Part shown: positions 8,154-16,941 of the stretch, piece after piece
Layout of the letters: every line of letters begins with the position of its first letter
Numbering within the stretch: position 1 is the first letter of the stretch
Assembly: GCA_964471755.1 (NCBI GenBank)
Contig: CAYYJM010000055.1
Location: 1-27,258 of the forward strand
DNA length: 27,258 nt
Reading direction: 5' to 3'
Source: CAYYJM01 sp964471755
GTDB taxonomy: Bacteria; Planctomycetota; Planctomycetia; Gemmatales; Gemmataceae
Translations under genes and position numbers: made by a program
The notes under the pieces: generated by a model
What the model was told of the DNA's origin: nothing
What the model saw: the letters and a program-made list of their open reading frames with translations, nothing else
Databases searched by the model: none

Positions 8154-9265
8154 GCGGCCACCTCCCGGGGTCGAGCAAGGTTCGCGTAATACGTCTCGAA
8201 TCGCTGGATCATGGCCGCCCGGCTGTACTTCGCGACGACTCGCTCCCGGGCCCGCTCGGCGAAGACGCGGGCCTCCTCCGGAGCCGTCAGGAGCCGCAGG
8301 ATCGCCCCGGCCAGGGCATCGGCATCACCCGGTGGCACGAGCAGGCCGTGACGGTCATGTTCGATCAGATCCGGCACGGCTCCGACGGCGGAGGCGACCA
8401 CCGGTCGACCGGCGGCCATCGCTTCGAGGACGGCATTCGGCATCCCCTCGGCACGCGAGGCCAGGACGGCGATGTCGAGTCCGGCCAGGAAGCCGGGCAC
8501 GTCGAGCGACCGGCCGGGCAGAGCGAAGGCTTCGCCCAGGCCGCGAGTCTGGATGTCGGCCTCCAGGCACGGCCGCTCTTCCCCCTCGCCGGCCACGCGG
8601 AAACGGACGCCCGGACAGGCGGCCAGCACCTGACTCGCCGCCGCGACCAGCACGTCGAGGCCCTTGACCTGCCGCAGATTGGCGACGCTGCCGACAACGG
8701 GAGTCGCCGTCGGTGTCGGCAGTGGCAGCGCCAGAAAGCGCTCGGCATCGACACCATTCTCCAGGACGACGACCGACTCCGCCGGCGGCCCCTCGGCATC
8801 GAGCAGAGCCTGCCGGGCGGCGGCACAGTTGGCGATGGTGCCGGTCGTGAGCCGGTTGAGCCAGCGGCCCAGACGGCGATGTCCGGCCGTGAGCCAGTGG
8901 CCGATGTTGTTTCGCGTCCGCAGTCGGTGCGGCACCCCGGCCAGCCAGCCGGCCAGGATGCCGAAGTAGCTGCTGTCGGGAAAGTACGTCTGAAGGACGT
9001 CGATCCGCTCGGTCTTCAGCCAGCCGCGAAAACGCCAGAGCCGGAGCCAGGACGTCGGACTGCGCAGCGTTCCGACGCCGAGTCGCATCACCGGACACTC
9101 GGCCGGCTCCAGCATCCGCGACACCTGGCTGTCACCGCGAAGCAGGACGAGCTGCGGGTCGAAGCGTTCACGGTCGAGCTGACGCAGCAGGGCGAGCAGT
9201 TGCGTCTCGGTTCCGGCGACGGTCAGTTCGTCGATCAGGAAGCAGATTCTCAGTCGGCGCGTCAT
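8150..9265 (-). CDS. Glycosyltransferase family 4 protein
   Basis: This 371-aa GT4 protein has an N-terminal domain beginning RLRICFLIDELTVAGTETQL, a hinge at VLENGVD, and a nucleotide-sugar domain with VGSVANLRQVKGLD. The E-x7-E motif is visible in RAEGMPNAVLEAMAAGRP. It is expected to transfer a sugar from an activated donor to the growing lipid-linked glycan in the cytoplasm. The start at 9265 is preferred because GAGGAG lies about five bases upstream. A GTG four codons earlier (9277) overlaps the preceding stop and is the alternative. The downstream end overlaps the next glycosyltransferase by four bases. Domain order and length are typical and no residues look damaged. Confidence 0.87.
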   Translation of the reverse strand: MTRRLRICFLIDELTVAGTETQLLALLRQLDRERFDPQLVLLRGDSQVSRMLEPAECPVMRLGVGTLRSPTSWLRLWRFRGWLKTERIDVLQTYFPDSSYFGILAGWLAGVPHRLRTRNNIGHWLTAGHRRLGRWLNRLTTGTIANCAAARQALLDAEGPPAESVVVLENGVDAERFLALPLPTPTATPVVGSVANLRQVKGLDVLVAAASQVLAACPGVRFRVAGEGEERPCLEADIQTRGLGEAFALPGRSLDVPGFLAGLDIAVLASRAEGMPNAVLEAMAAGRPVVASAVGAVPDLIEHDRHGLLVPPGDADALAGAILRLLTAPEEARVFAERARERVVAKYSRAAMIQRFETYYANLARPREVAA

Positions 9266-9273
9266 GCCACTCC

Positions 9274-10614
9274 TCACGCGACGGCGGCCAGCGGGTTAGC
9301 GACGTTCCTGACCCGGATGCCACGACCGAGACGCAGGCCGAACTCGCGCTCGAAGGCGTCGATGTGCGGCTGCATCGCCAGGGCTCCTTCCGGGTCGGGG
9401 TAGATCGAGAGGAAGTCCTGCGAGATCGGTTCCAGGTCGCGCGTCCAGGGTCGGCCGGCCTGCCGCATCTGTTCTCGCAGCAGGTGATTGAGCAGGCTCG
9501 AACTGTGCCGATAGGTGATGTGGCTCATCGCCCAGGCTCGCGGCCGGTAGGTGTCTGCCGTCGCCACGAACGCCTGCACGTCCCTGGCCAGGTTAGCCTC
9601 GCGCAGCAGTCGGCCGGTGTGCCGGTTGAGGTAGGCGACCGAGCCGATGTGCGCTCCCCGGACCAGGCCGACCGGCGTGTTCGCGAACAGCGACTCGGCC
9701 ACGGCGATGCACGATCCCTCACGCTTCGACAGGATCAGGCTGACTCGGGCCCGTGCCAGGTTCCGCGCGATCTCCTCGCGACTCGGCCGAACGATCAGGT
9801 CGAACCGATCGCCGACGCCGAACTGCGCGGCCTCGCGTCGCAGAGCCTCCTCGCCACGGCCGTCCATCGGCACGCCGAGGAGCATCACCCGGTACGAACG
9901 CGGCAACCGTCGCAGGGTGTCGAACAGCAGCCAGTGTCGCTTGAACGACGCGAAGTTGGACAGCACGACGACGTCCAGATCGCGGGTCTGGCCCAGGTGC
10001 GGCTCGAAGCTGGCCGGATCGACCCAGCTCGACGCCAGCAGCGGGATCGGCTCCAGTCGGTCGGACAGGGTCCGCATCCGCTCGGCGTCGGCGAAGTTGC
10101 TCAACAGCGTGTAGAGCCGACCGGGCCAGAACTTGACGGCCAGCAGCAGAGCCGGCTCCGGCGGCGGCGACCACGACGGGCCGAGGATCAGTTCGTACCG
10201 GGCCGCCATCCGTTCCAGCGTGGCCGGGTCCGTCGAGCGGAACAGACGCAGCCACTGCTCCTCGAACGGAACGTGCAGCACACCCTTCTCGCCATCGGCC
10301 AGCGGCGGCTTGAGAAGAATTCCCTTCGGCACGTCGCACGGATTCGCCGGGACCTTGCCGATCCGCTCCCATTCGATTCCGGCTGGATCGAGCCGGTCCA
10401 GCTCGGTTCGCAACGATCGACAGAGCGCCGCGAACGTCGATCCGGTCGGGCAGATGTGCGCCGCTCGCGCCAGGGAGATGAGCCGCTCGGTTGGCGTCTG
10501 GCGGACGAGTTTCGAGCGTAGCCAGAGACCGGCGGCGACGAGAGTCCGCGCGACGGAATGCTGACGCAGATCGTCCATTCGCGCGCGTCGCCAGGCTGTC
10601 CAGGTGTCGGTCAT
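9274..10614 (-). CDS. Glycosyltransferase with GT4-type C-terminal domain and atypical N-terminus
   Basis: This protein has 446 aa. The second half is recognisable as a GT-B nucleotide-sugar domain: LDVVVLSNFASFKRHWLLFD starts it, and an E-x7-E motif follows (EGSCIAVAE within SKREGSCIAVAESLFANTPVG). The first 200 residues do not show the usual GT4 opening. They contain a charged, helix-rich leader and a segment with VPKGILLKPPL and VLHVPFEEQW. The ATG at 10614 has GGAGG about eight bases upstream. The stop lies eight bases before the next gene's ATG. An 83-base gap with a stem-loop separates it from the preceding gene, unlike the tighter spacing of its neighbours. It is probably a sugar transferase of the same pathway. 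The unusual N-terminal half may reflect a different acceptor. Confidence 0.75.
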   Translation of the reverse strand: MTDTWTAWRRARMDDLRQHSVARTLVAAGLWLRSKLVRQTPTERLISLARAAHICPTGSTFAALCRSLRTELDRLDPAGIEWERIGKVPANPCDVPKGILLKPPLADGEKGVLHVPFEEQWLRLFRSTDPATLERMAARYELILGPSWSPPPEPALLLAVKFWPGRLYTLLSNFADAERMRTLSDRLEPIPLLASSWVDPASFEPHLGQTRDLDVVVLSNFASFKRHWLLFDTLRRLPRSYRVMLLGVPMDGRGEEALRREAAQFGVGDRFDLIVRPSREEIARNLARARVSLILSKREGSCIAVAESLFANTPVGLVRGAHIGSVAYLNRHTGRLLREANLARDVQAFVATADTYRPRAWAMSHITYRHSSSLLNHLLREQMRQAGRPWTRDLEPISQDFLSIYPDPEGALAMQPHIDAFEREFGLRLGRGIRVRNVANPLAAVA

Positions 10615-10697
10615 GGTGGTCGCCTCCCTTGTGATTCCCCTGGTCGGAGCCCCCGGTGCAGGCGTGAGAATCAGCATCCTCCACGAGGACGCCGATT
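10615..10697 (-). other. Intercistronic gap with an 8-bp stem-loop
   Basis: The gap contains GCATCCTC (10674-10681), a 3-base loop and GAGGACGC (10685-10692). On the minus-strand RNA this makes eight pairs, one of them G-U. The stem begins six bases after the stop of the upstream glycosyltransferase and is followed by TGATTCTC, which is not a clear U tract. It may be a partial terminator or a processing/stability hairpin inside the operon. Confidence 0.4.
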
Positions 10698-11897
10698 TCA
10701 CCCGGGCAACGCCGAGGTTCGTTCCGACTCGGTCCCTGGTTGTGCCATCGAATTGTCAGCCGTCTCGTTCGGTGTCGTCGTGGCTCCGTTACCGAGCAGA
10801 TCGTCGAACAGGTCCGCGTAATGGGTCGCCTGGGCGGCGAAGCTGTAGTCCTGGACGACCCGTTCCCGGCCGGCGAGGCCCAGTTCGCGCAGATCGTCGT
10901 CGTCGAGGGCGAGGGCCATGTCCAGGCGGTCGGCGAAGGCGTCCACGTCGCCGGCGGAGCAGAGGTAGCCGCTCACCTCGTGTTCGACCACTTCGGGGAC
11001 GCCACCGACCTCCGTGGCGACCACCGGCACGCCGGCCGCGAACGCCTCCAGAACCACGTTCGGCATCCCCTCCGTATGGCTCGGCAGGGCCAGCAGATCG
11101 AAGTGCGGCAGGAACCGATCCAGATCGGGCCGAAAGCCACCCAGGATGACCGAGCCGGTCAGGCCGAACTGGGTGATCTGCTGTTGCAGCGCCGCCTTGC
11201 ACGGCCCATCGCCGAAGATCACCAGGCCGACCTCGTCGCCGCCGCGCAGCACCTGCTCGAAGGCGGCGATCAGCACGTCGAATCCCTTCTCGGGACTCAG
11301 TCGGCCGGCCGCTCCGATGATGCTCGTCTTGGCACCGCGAAACATCCGCAGGAGCTTCTGCCGGTAGTTCGGATCGGGATTCGCGAACCGTTCCGGGTCG
11401 ATGGCGTTGGGAATGGTGCAGACCCGATCCATCGGCACGCCGGCCTTGCGGACCTTCACGGCCTGGGCCTCCGAGACGGCGACGACGCGATCCATTCGGC
11501 GGAGCAGATAACGATCGACCGCCTCGTAGATACGCACCTTGAAGTTCTCGCCGGTCCAGCCGCGCGAGACGGCGACGACGGGAATCCCGACACGACGAGC
11601 CGCCAGCCGGCCCAGGATGTCGGCCTTGTAGCCGTGGCAGAGCAGGATGTCGGCCTGGAGCCGTGGCAGGTAGTCGGCGATCTCGCTGATGCAGGCCCGG
11701 AAGCGCGGCGTGTCCCGGTTCAGGGCCTGGGCCGCGAAGCCCTCCCGCTTGCAGACGGCCAGAAACTCTCGGCAGCGGTCCCCTTCCCGAAAGGTCAGGA
11801 AGTGGGTTCGGTCGTCGGTCATTGCCCGGGCCAGGCCGAGCATCTGCCGTTCCGGCCCGCCGTAGAACGTGGAGGCCGTCAGATGGACGATGTTCAT
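10698..11897 (-). CDS. Glycosyltransferase family 4 protein
   Basis: This 399-aa GT4 enzyme has a clear opening MNIVHLTASTFYGGPERQ, in which the glycine-rich loop binds the acceptor or phosphate. A hinge is at TIPNAIDPERF, and a C-terminal domain has AAGRLSPEKGFDVLIAAF and the E-x7-E motif in HTEGMPNVVLEAFAAGVP. The segment after about residue 370 is a polar, Thr/Asn-rich tail unlike the neighbours. The start at 11897 is supported by GAGGAG upstream and lies 11 bases from the preceding stop. The role is most likely one sugar addition in repeat-unit assembly. The donor is not predictable. Confidence 0.88.
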   Translation of the reverse strand: MNIVHLTASTFYGGPERQMLGLARAMTDDRTHFLTFREGDRCREFLAVCKREGFAAQALNRDTPRFRACISEIADYLPRLQADILLCHGYKADILGRLAARRVGIPVVAVSRGWTGENFKVRIYEAVDRYLLRRMDRVVAVSEAQAVKVRKAGVPMDRVCTIPNAIDPERFANPDPNYRQKLLRMFRGAKTSIIGAAGRLSPEKGFDVLIAAFEQVLRGGDEVGLVIFGDGPCKAALQQQITQFGLTGSVILGGFRPDLDRFLPHFDLLALPSHTEGMPNVVLEAFAAGVPVVATEVGGVPEVVEHEVSGYLCSAGDVDAFADRLDMALALDDDDLRELGLAGRERVVQDYSFAAQATHYADLFDDLLGNGATTTPNETADNSMAQPGTESERTSALPG

Positions 11898-11908
11898 GGG
11901 GTCGCTCC

Positions 11909-13183
11909 TCAGCGGCCCGCGGCGACGCACTCGCGCCACACGCCGGCCAGCTGCTCGGCCAGATGGTCCCAGTCGTAACGCTGTCGCACACGCTGTAGTC
12001 CCGCCTCGGCCTGCTGCATGGCCCGCTCCGGGGCACGCAGCAGTCGGGCGACGCTCGGTCCCAGGTCGTCGATTTCCTCGACCTGCTCGAAGTGTTCGCC
12101 GGGTGTCAGTTCCAGCCCCTCGGCTCCGATGCGTGTCGAGATCACCGGCGTCCGACAGGCCAGGGCTTCAAGGATCTTGAGACGCGAGCCGCCGCCGATC
12201 CGCAGGGGAACGACGAGCAGCGCCGCCCGGGCCAGAAACGGCCGCACGTCGGGCACGTCGGGATAGAGAGAGACGCCCGGCGTGGACACCGCCGCCTGCC
12301 GCAGCCAGTCCGGCGGATTCCGGCCGACGATGTCCACCTCGAGATCGAGTTGCCGGAGACGCAGACCGGGCAGCACGTCCGTCAGGAAGCGAGCCAGGCC
12401 ATCGAGGTTGGGCCGCCAGTCGAGGCTGCCCAGGAATAACAGGCGGGTCGGGTCGCGCGGCACCGATCGCGGCCGAAACCAGCCGGTGTCCACGCCGTTC
12501 TCCACGACCTCGACCCGCCGTAGTCCGAACTCGTCCCGCAGCCGACCGGCATCGACCGAACTGACGGCGACGACCTGCTCCATCTCGCCGAGCGCCTCGC
12601 GCTCGAACCGGGCGAACTTGCGATGCTGCTCGGCGATGTACCAGCGCCGCAGCGGATTCCGTTCCGTGTCCCGGTAGCGCTGCCAGATGACCGATTCGAC
12701 ATTGTGGGCCATGACCAGGCGCGGGGCCTTCGTCGGCCAGCGGAGGGCCTGGGCGTACGGCGTCCACTCGCACTGCCACAGATCGACCGTCTCGCGTCGC
12801 TCCACCTCGCGGAGCGCCTCGACCAGGGCCGGGCTCGTGTGCGAGGCGACGCTGTAGGGCAGGGGCGAGAAGAGATTCGCCGCCAGTCGGCCATAGAATC
12901 CCGGGCCGCGTTTCGGTGGCACCGTCCGATCGACGACCAGCGGCGTGATTCCTTGCTCGCGGAAGTACGCGGCTGCGGCCTGCGCCTCGTTCGCGTCGGC
13001 GTTCCGATGACACACATAGGTCAGTCGATGCTGCCGCGCCAGCCGGAGCGTCAGGTTGAGCGTCCGGATGCGCTTGCCCGACGTGGCCGGATAGGGCAGT
13101 TCTTCGTCCACGATGACGACGTGCGGTCGATCATCGCGGGGAATCGGAGTCGGGATCGTTTCACGTTGCAGATTCGGGTTCAT
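11909..13183 (-). CDS. Glycosyltransferase family 4 protein, exosortase-locus type
   Basis: This 424-aa protein has HVVIVDEELPYPATSGKRIR at its N-terminus (residues 21-40). The pattern ...PYPxxxGxRIR... recalls the exosortase/PEP-CTERM-associated glycosyltransferases (TIGR03087-like); that comparison is from memory. Further motifs are VMAHNVES in the first domain, VVENGVD at the hinge, LLFLGSLDWRPNLDGL at the start of the nucleotide-sugar domain, and GGGSRLKILEALACRTPVI as the donor-binding signature. The ATG at 13183 is preceded only by a weak GAGACG ribosome binding site. The gap to the upstream fusion gene is 30 bases. It is expected to act in the cytoplasm on the lipid-linked glycan. Length and motifs are complete. 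Confidence 0.86.
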   Translation of the reverse strand: MNPNLQRETIPTPIPRDDRPHVVIVDEELPYPATSGKRIRTLNLTLRLARQHRLTYVCHRNADANEAQAAAAYFREQGITPLVVDRTVPPKRGPGFYGRLAANLFSPLPYSVASHTSPALVEALREVERRETVDLWQCEWTPYAQALRWPTKAPRLVMAHNVESVIWQRYRDTERNPLRRWYIAEQHRKFARFEREALGEMEQVVAVSSVDAGRLRDEFGLRRVEVVENGVDTGWFRPRSVPRDPTRLLFLGSLDWRPNLDGLARFLTDVLPGLRLRQLDLEVDIVGRNPPDWLRQAAVSTPGVSLYPDVPDVRPFLARAALLVVPLRIGGGSRLKILEALACRTPVISTRIGAEGLELTPGEHFEQVEEIDDLGPSVARLLRAPERAMQQAEAGLQRVRQRYDWDHLAEQLAGVWRECVAAGR

Positions 13184-13213
13184 GGTTCGTCTCGGTTGCG
13201 ATGGATCGTTGAT

Positions 13214-15220
13214 TCACCCCGCCAGCCTGGGGACGGAAACTCTCGGAGCCGCGGCCACGCTCTCGGGGCGGAAGCTCGCCAGGGATTGCGTCAGCGTTCC
13301 GAAGCGGAAGTCGCGCAGCAGACGTACCAGTCGTCCCTCGGTCCGCGCGAGGCCGACGTAGTGGCGGAAGGAACGCAGTCGCCCGGCCCGGATGCGCGGC
13401 TGAGCCGGATCGAATTCCCACGGATGCAGGTAGACCACGAACGGTCGGCCGGTCGCGTTGATGCCGTGCAAGCCGCGTCGCGTCAGGGCGTAGGGGTAGA
13501 GGCGAAGGTAGCCGCCGCCGCCGATCGGCAGCGGGTAACCGAGCAGGGGCCAGACCGCCGCCGGGAACTCCCACAGCGTGCCAGCCGGCCGACGGATCGC
13601 GTGCGGCTCCAGCGACGTTCCCGGGATGCCGTAGCGATCGTGGTGCGTCGGGTAGATGCTCGAATCGAAGAGGAAACCCTCTTCGAGCAGCACGTCGAGA
13701 GCCCAGAGCGATTTCTGCGTGATCGAGAAACTCGGTGCCCGGAAGCTCTGCACCTTCTGGCCGGTCAGGTCCTGAAGCAGGTCGCGCGACTGACAGAGGT
13801 CCGCCCGGAACTCGTCGGCCGTCTGCGCGTAGATGAGCCGGTGCCAGTAGCCATGACTGCCGATCTCGTGCCCCGCCGCGTGGATGCGCTGAACGAGACG
13901 CGGATAGCGCTCGGCCACCCAGCCGAGGACGAAGAACGTCGCCTTCGCCCCGGCCTCGTCGAGGCGTGCAAGGATGCGGTCGGTGTTCGCTTCAACCCGG
14001 CAGTCGTGGCTCGGCCAGTCCTCACGCCGGATGACCTGCTCGAAGCCGGAGACGTGGAAGTAATCCTCCACATCGAAGCTGAGGGCATTCAGCACGGGCT
14101 GGCTGATCAATGGTGTTACCGGACGCGGTGACGCCGGGATGCTCACGGGCTCCACGGTCTGGATCGGCTGCGTCTCGGCTCCGGCGAGCCATTCGCGCAG
14201 GAGGCCGAAGCCGGCTCCGAGGTGGATCGTCGGGAAGATGAACGGCAGTTTCGCCAGCCAGTCGAGCCGGCGCTGGCTCACGCTCAGGGCCAGCGAGAAG
14301 GCCAGGACGACGGTGAGGTAGATGGCCAGGGTGCCGAGATAGGCCAGTCGCAGCGGAGCCCACCAGCAGACGAGCGGCCCGGCCAGGACGCCGAGCAGGA
14401 ACAGGGCCGGCAGCAGACTCTTGAGACTGAACGTCGTCGGATGCTTGCGGAGCAGTCGGACCCGACCGCGACCGTAGCGGGTCATCTGGCGAAACAGGCC
14501 GGGCAGCGTCGCACGGGGATGATAGTGGACGGCGACCTTCGGCGTGAAGAAACAGCGCAGGCCGGCGGCGGCGACGCGCGTGTTGAACTCGACATCCTCG
14601 CAGGCGTCGAAGCGCTCGTCGAACAGGCCGACCTTCTCGAAGACCTCACGCCGGTAGGCGATCGCCACGCTCTGCGGCGGGACGAAGCCTTCCTGCTCGG
14701 CGTAGATGTGCGAATCCGGATGATGGCCGAGACGCGACGCCCGGGCGGCAGCGATGGCCTGTTGCAGCGACGAAGCTCCGCGCACGTCGAGCGGCTGCGG
14801 TCGGCCGATGCAGTCGGCTCCACTCCGCTCGAAGGCCGAGACGATCGCGCGCAGATAGTCCTCGTCGCGGATCTGACAGTGGCCATCGACCAGAACGAGC
14901 AGCCGACCCCGAGCCGCACGCACGGCGACGTTCCGGCCGGCACTCGACCAGCGTTTCGGGTTGTGCAGCAGCCGCAGGTTCGGGTATTCGCGCTGGAGTT
15001 CGCGAACGATGTCGCAGGTCGAGTCGGTCGAACCGCCGTCGGCGACCAGGACCTCGAAGCGCCCGCTGGGATAATCCTGGCGCAGGAGTTGTTCCAGGGT
15101 CGCGCGGAGGAAGCCCGCCTCGTTGCGGACGGGGACCAGGACCGAGACGAACGGTAGAGGCGTCTCGGTGCCGCTGGCGCGCAGGGTCGATTCGGTCACG
15201 GTCATCAAGGGGTCGCGCAT
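13214..15220 (-). CDS. Fusion: GT2 glycosyltransferase (ExoA-like) plus polysaccharide deacetylase (PEP-CTERM/DUF3473 type)
   Basis: This 668-aa protein has two enzymes. Residues 23-255 form a GT2 domain: VSVLVPVRNEAGF (25-37), VADGGSTDST, the DxD-like VDGH (111-114), and CEDVEFNTRVAAAG (207-220). Two or three hydrophobic segments (about 267-310 and 325-345) follow, then a Pro-rich linker. Residues 377 to about 645 form an NodB-type deacetylase: LSFDVEDYFHVSGF (380-393), TFFVLGW (428-434), the metal-binding SHGYWH (455-460), RAPSFSI (494-500) and the DUF3473-like VYLHPWEFDP (596-605). The deacetylase part matches the exosortase-locus subfamily. The start at 15220 is preferred over a GTG at 15295 because an 8-bp stem-loop lies between them. 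The fused deacetylase would have to face the periplasm or act on the same intermediate as the GT2. Both catalytic sets look intact. Confidence 0.88.
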   Translation of the reverse strand: MRDPLMTVTESTLRASGTETPLPFVSVLVPVRNEAGFLRATLEQLLRQDYPSGRFEVLVADGGSTDSTCDIVRELQREYPNLRLLHNPKRWSSAGRNVAVRAARGRLLVLVDGHCQIRDEDYLRAIVSAFERSGADCIGRPQPLDVRGASSLQQAIAAARASRLGHHPDSHIYAEQEGFVPPQSVAIAYRREVFEKVGLFDERFDACEDVEFNTRVAAAGLRCFFTPKVAVHYHPRATLPGLFRQMTRYGRGRVRLLRKHPTTFSLKSLLPALFLLGVLAGPLVCWWAPLRLAYLGTLAIYLTVVLAFSLALSVSQRRLDWLAKLPFIFPTIHLGAGFGLLREWLAGAETQPIQTVEPVSIPASPRPVTPLISQPVLNALSFDVEDYFHVSGFEQVIRREDWPSHDCRVEANTDRILARLDEAGAKATFFVLGWVAERYPRLVQRIHAAGHEIGSHGYWHRLIYAQTADEFRADLCQSRDLLQDLTGQKVQSFRAPSFSITQKSLWALDVLLEEGFLFDSSIYPTHHDRYGIPGTSLEPHAIRRPAGTLWEFPAAVWPLLGYPLPIGGGGYLRLYPYALTRRGLHGINATGRPFVVYLHPWEFDPAQPRIRAGRLRSFRHYVGLARTEGRLVRLLRDFRFGTLTQSLASFRPESVAAAPRVSVPRLAG

Positions 15221-15318
15221 GGGAGATTCCCTTCTCCGGTGGTGCGACTCAGGTGTTGTGAGCAAGCGTTGCGTGGAGTGACCATCCTGCGTCACTCCTG
15301 ATCGATTCAGCGTTGACT
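15221..15318 (-). other. Intercistronic gap with a perfect 8-bp stem-loop
   Basis: GGAGTGAC (15275-15282) and GTCACTCC (15291-15298) are perfect complements around an 8-base loop, 20 bases after the stop of the sugar transferase. No T tract follows on the minus strand. The stem would lie inside the coding sequence if the fusion gene started at the GTG at 15295, which is an argument for the later ATG at 15220. Confidence 0.45.
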
Positions 15319-16149
15319 TCAGGCCGCGACCCGCTGCCGGGGCGAGTTGTTCGCCTTCGGCACCTGGGTCGTCATCTCCGCCTCGACCGTGGCACTGTTC
15401 GGCACGAACAGCACGCGGCTGAGGATCGCGAACGGCACGCCCAGAGCGTAGAACGCCGTGCAGAAGATCAGCTTCAGGTCCATCAGCGGGTTCAGATAGC
15501 GGATGTAGAACAGATCGTGAGCCAGCTTCTTGCCGACGCTCTCGATGTCGGTGTCGGGCGGCAGTTGAACCTGAGCCAGACCGGTCACGCCGGGCCGGAC
15601 CTGGAGCCGCTGACGATACGTTGGCAGTGCCTGTTCCAGTTCCGGCAGAAACTCCGGCCGTTCCGGCCGCGGCCCGACCAGGCTCATGTCACCGCGCAGC
15701 ACGTTGAGCAACTGGGGCAGTTCATCGATGTGCGACTTGCGCAGAAACCAGCCGAGCGGAGTGATGCGCGGATCGCCCGGGATCGACCAGCGTGCCCCGG
15801 TCAGGGACTCGCAGTTATCGATCATCGTGCGGAGCTTGAAGATGGTGAACGGCCGACCGTCCTTGCCCAGGCGGACCTGAGTGTAGAAGGCCGGGCCGCG
15901 TGAGGTCACCTTGACCAGCAGGGCCGCGAGCAGGATCACGGGCAACGCGACAACCGAGAGCAAGAGTGCGACGGCGAAATCGAGCAGGTACTTCACCGGC
16001 AAGTACCACGCCATTCGCGGCCGTAACGGCAACGGTAGGCCACTGCCGGCCCGGCGAGGCCGACCACGACGCTGCGGTTCGACGCGCGGTTCCCGTTCGT
16101 TGGTTGTAACGCGGAGATCGAATTGCGATGCCAAGGTGACCGCCTCCAT
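15319..16149 (-). CDS. Undecaprenyl-phosphate sugar-1-phosphate transferase (bacterial sugar transferase family)
   Basis: This 276-aa initiating transferase is expected to transfer a sugar-1-phosphate from a UDP-sugar to undecaprenyl phosphate at the inner membrane, the first step of repeat-unit synthesis. A single strong hydrophobic segment (residues 55-80) precedes the catalytic block: FTIFKLRTM (101-109), a segment with RITPLGWFLRKSHIDELPQL (128-147), and LLNVLRGDMSLVGPRPERP (147-165), all diagnostic for the WcaJ/PglC-like catalytic domain. It lacks the multi-helix N-terminal region of WbaP-type enzymes and has an Arg-rich cytoplasmic leader instead. The start at 16149 is uncertain. An ATG at 16221 would add 24 residues, but it would place a 7-bp stem-loop inside the gene; an internal ATG at residue 46 is also possible. 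The end of the gene is firm. Confidence 0.88.
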   Translation of the reverse strand: MEAVTLASQFDLRVTTNEREPRVEPQRRGRPRRAGSGLPLPLRPRMAWYLPVKYLLDFAVALLLSVVALPVILLAALLVKVTSRGPAFYTQVRLGKDGRPFTIFKLRTMIDNCESLTGARWSIPGDPRITPLGWFLRKSHIDELPQLLNVLRGDMSLVGPRPERPEFLPELEQALPTYRQRLQVRPGVTGLAQVQLPPDTDIESVGKKLAHDLFYIRYLNPLMDLKLIFCTAFYALGVPFAILSRVLFVPNSATVEAEMTTQVPKANNSPRQRVAA

Positions 16150-16237
16150 GCTTGCGGAAAGGTCTTCGCCCGCTCTTCCTGAGTGGGCCGGGGTGGTGAA
16201 ACCCCGGTTGCTGCCGACCATCCGGCCTGAGCGGATG
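16150..16237 (-). other. Intercistronic gap with a 7-bp stem-loop
   Basis: CCGGGGT (16188-16194) pairs perfectly with ACCCCGG (16201-16207) across a 6-base loop, between the epsI-like gene and the sugar transferase. No T tract is present on the minus strand, so it is not a standard terminator. It may be an mRNA processing or stability element, or modulate expression of the downstream genes. Confidence 0.42.
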
Positions 16238-16882
16238 TTACTCCGAAGGGGTCGAAGAAAACAAGAGGTGCTGGGCTTCCGGCACGAAGACCTGCAAGAA
16301 TTGCAGGCACGGATCGTTCTCCACCTTCTCCCCCTTCTGCACCAGTTCGCGGATGACGTACATCTTCAGCAACGCCGGATGGCTGGCGAAGCTGGTGCGC
16401 GGGTCGTTCACCGCCTGCCATTCGCCCTGGTGCGACCAGGCCCAGAAGATCCGTAACTGGGTCGTTTCGCCGGTTCGCTGGCGGATGGCGTCGGCCATCC
16501 AGAACTCGGCCGGCAGATTGGGCACGGCCGTCTTCACTGGCTTGCCCACGTCGAAGCCGCTGGCTCCATAGCAGACATCCGGCGTGTGGATGCAGATGGG
16601 GCCTGGCCGACCGCACAGGATCGCCACCGTGACCGATTCTCCGGTCGGGATGTGGGTGTAGCGGCGCTGGAGCGAGCCGGCCAGTTCCTGATCGAGGCTC
16701 GTTGGCTTGTGTTCCAGATCCTCCGCTTCCCACTCGCCGATCTGCCGTGGCAACTGAGCGAGCGAGGCCGCCAGTCGGATCGGCTCCTCACCCTTGCCCC
16801 AGCGTTCCGTCCAGAGGCCGTGCAGATAACCCGAGGCGACGATCGATGCCCCGGCAAACAGGGTGACCAGAATCTTGAGCAT
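16238..16882 (-). CDS. epsI: EpsI-like exosortase-associated protein (DUF3485)
   Basis: This 214-aa protein has an N-terminal hydrophobic segment (residues 2-20) that could be a signal anchor. The EpsI-type domain follows: QIGEWEAED (47-55), a segment around RRYTHIPTGESVTVAILCG, and IHTPDVCYGASGF with its conserved His-Thr-Pro-x-x-Cys pattern. Proteins of this family are either fused to the C-terminus of exosortases or encoded nearby; here it is a separate gene two positions downstream of the exosortase. Its biochemical role is not established. It would act at or outside the cytoplasmic membrane. The ATG at 16882 has GGAAGA upstream. A 138-base gap with a long palindrome separates it from the kinase gene. 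Confidence 0.85.
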   Translation of the reverse strand: MLKILVTLFAGASIVASGYLHGLWTERWGKGEEPIRLAASLAQLPRQIGEWEAEDLEHKPTSLDQELAGSLQRRYTHIPTGESVTVAILCGRPGPICIHTPDVCYGASGFDVGKPVKTAVPNLPAEFWMADAIRQRTGETTQLRIFWAWSHQGEWQAVNDPRTSFASHPALLKMYVIRELVQKGEKVENDPCLQFLQVFVPEAQHLLFSSTPSE

Positions 16883-16941
16883 GGCTATCTTCCGTGAAGG
16901 TTCGTTGAATGTCTTCGGCGAGCCGAATTTCGTTTTTAGCG

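Noticed and set aside
16150..16221. Earlier ATG (16221) for the sugar transferase
   Set aside because: It would put a perfect 7-bp stem-loop inside the gene and adds residues not typical of the family; kept only as an alternative.
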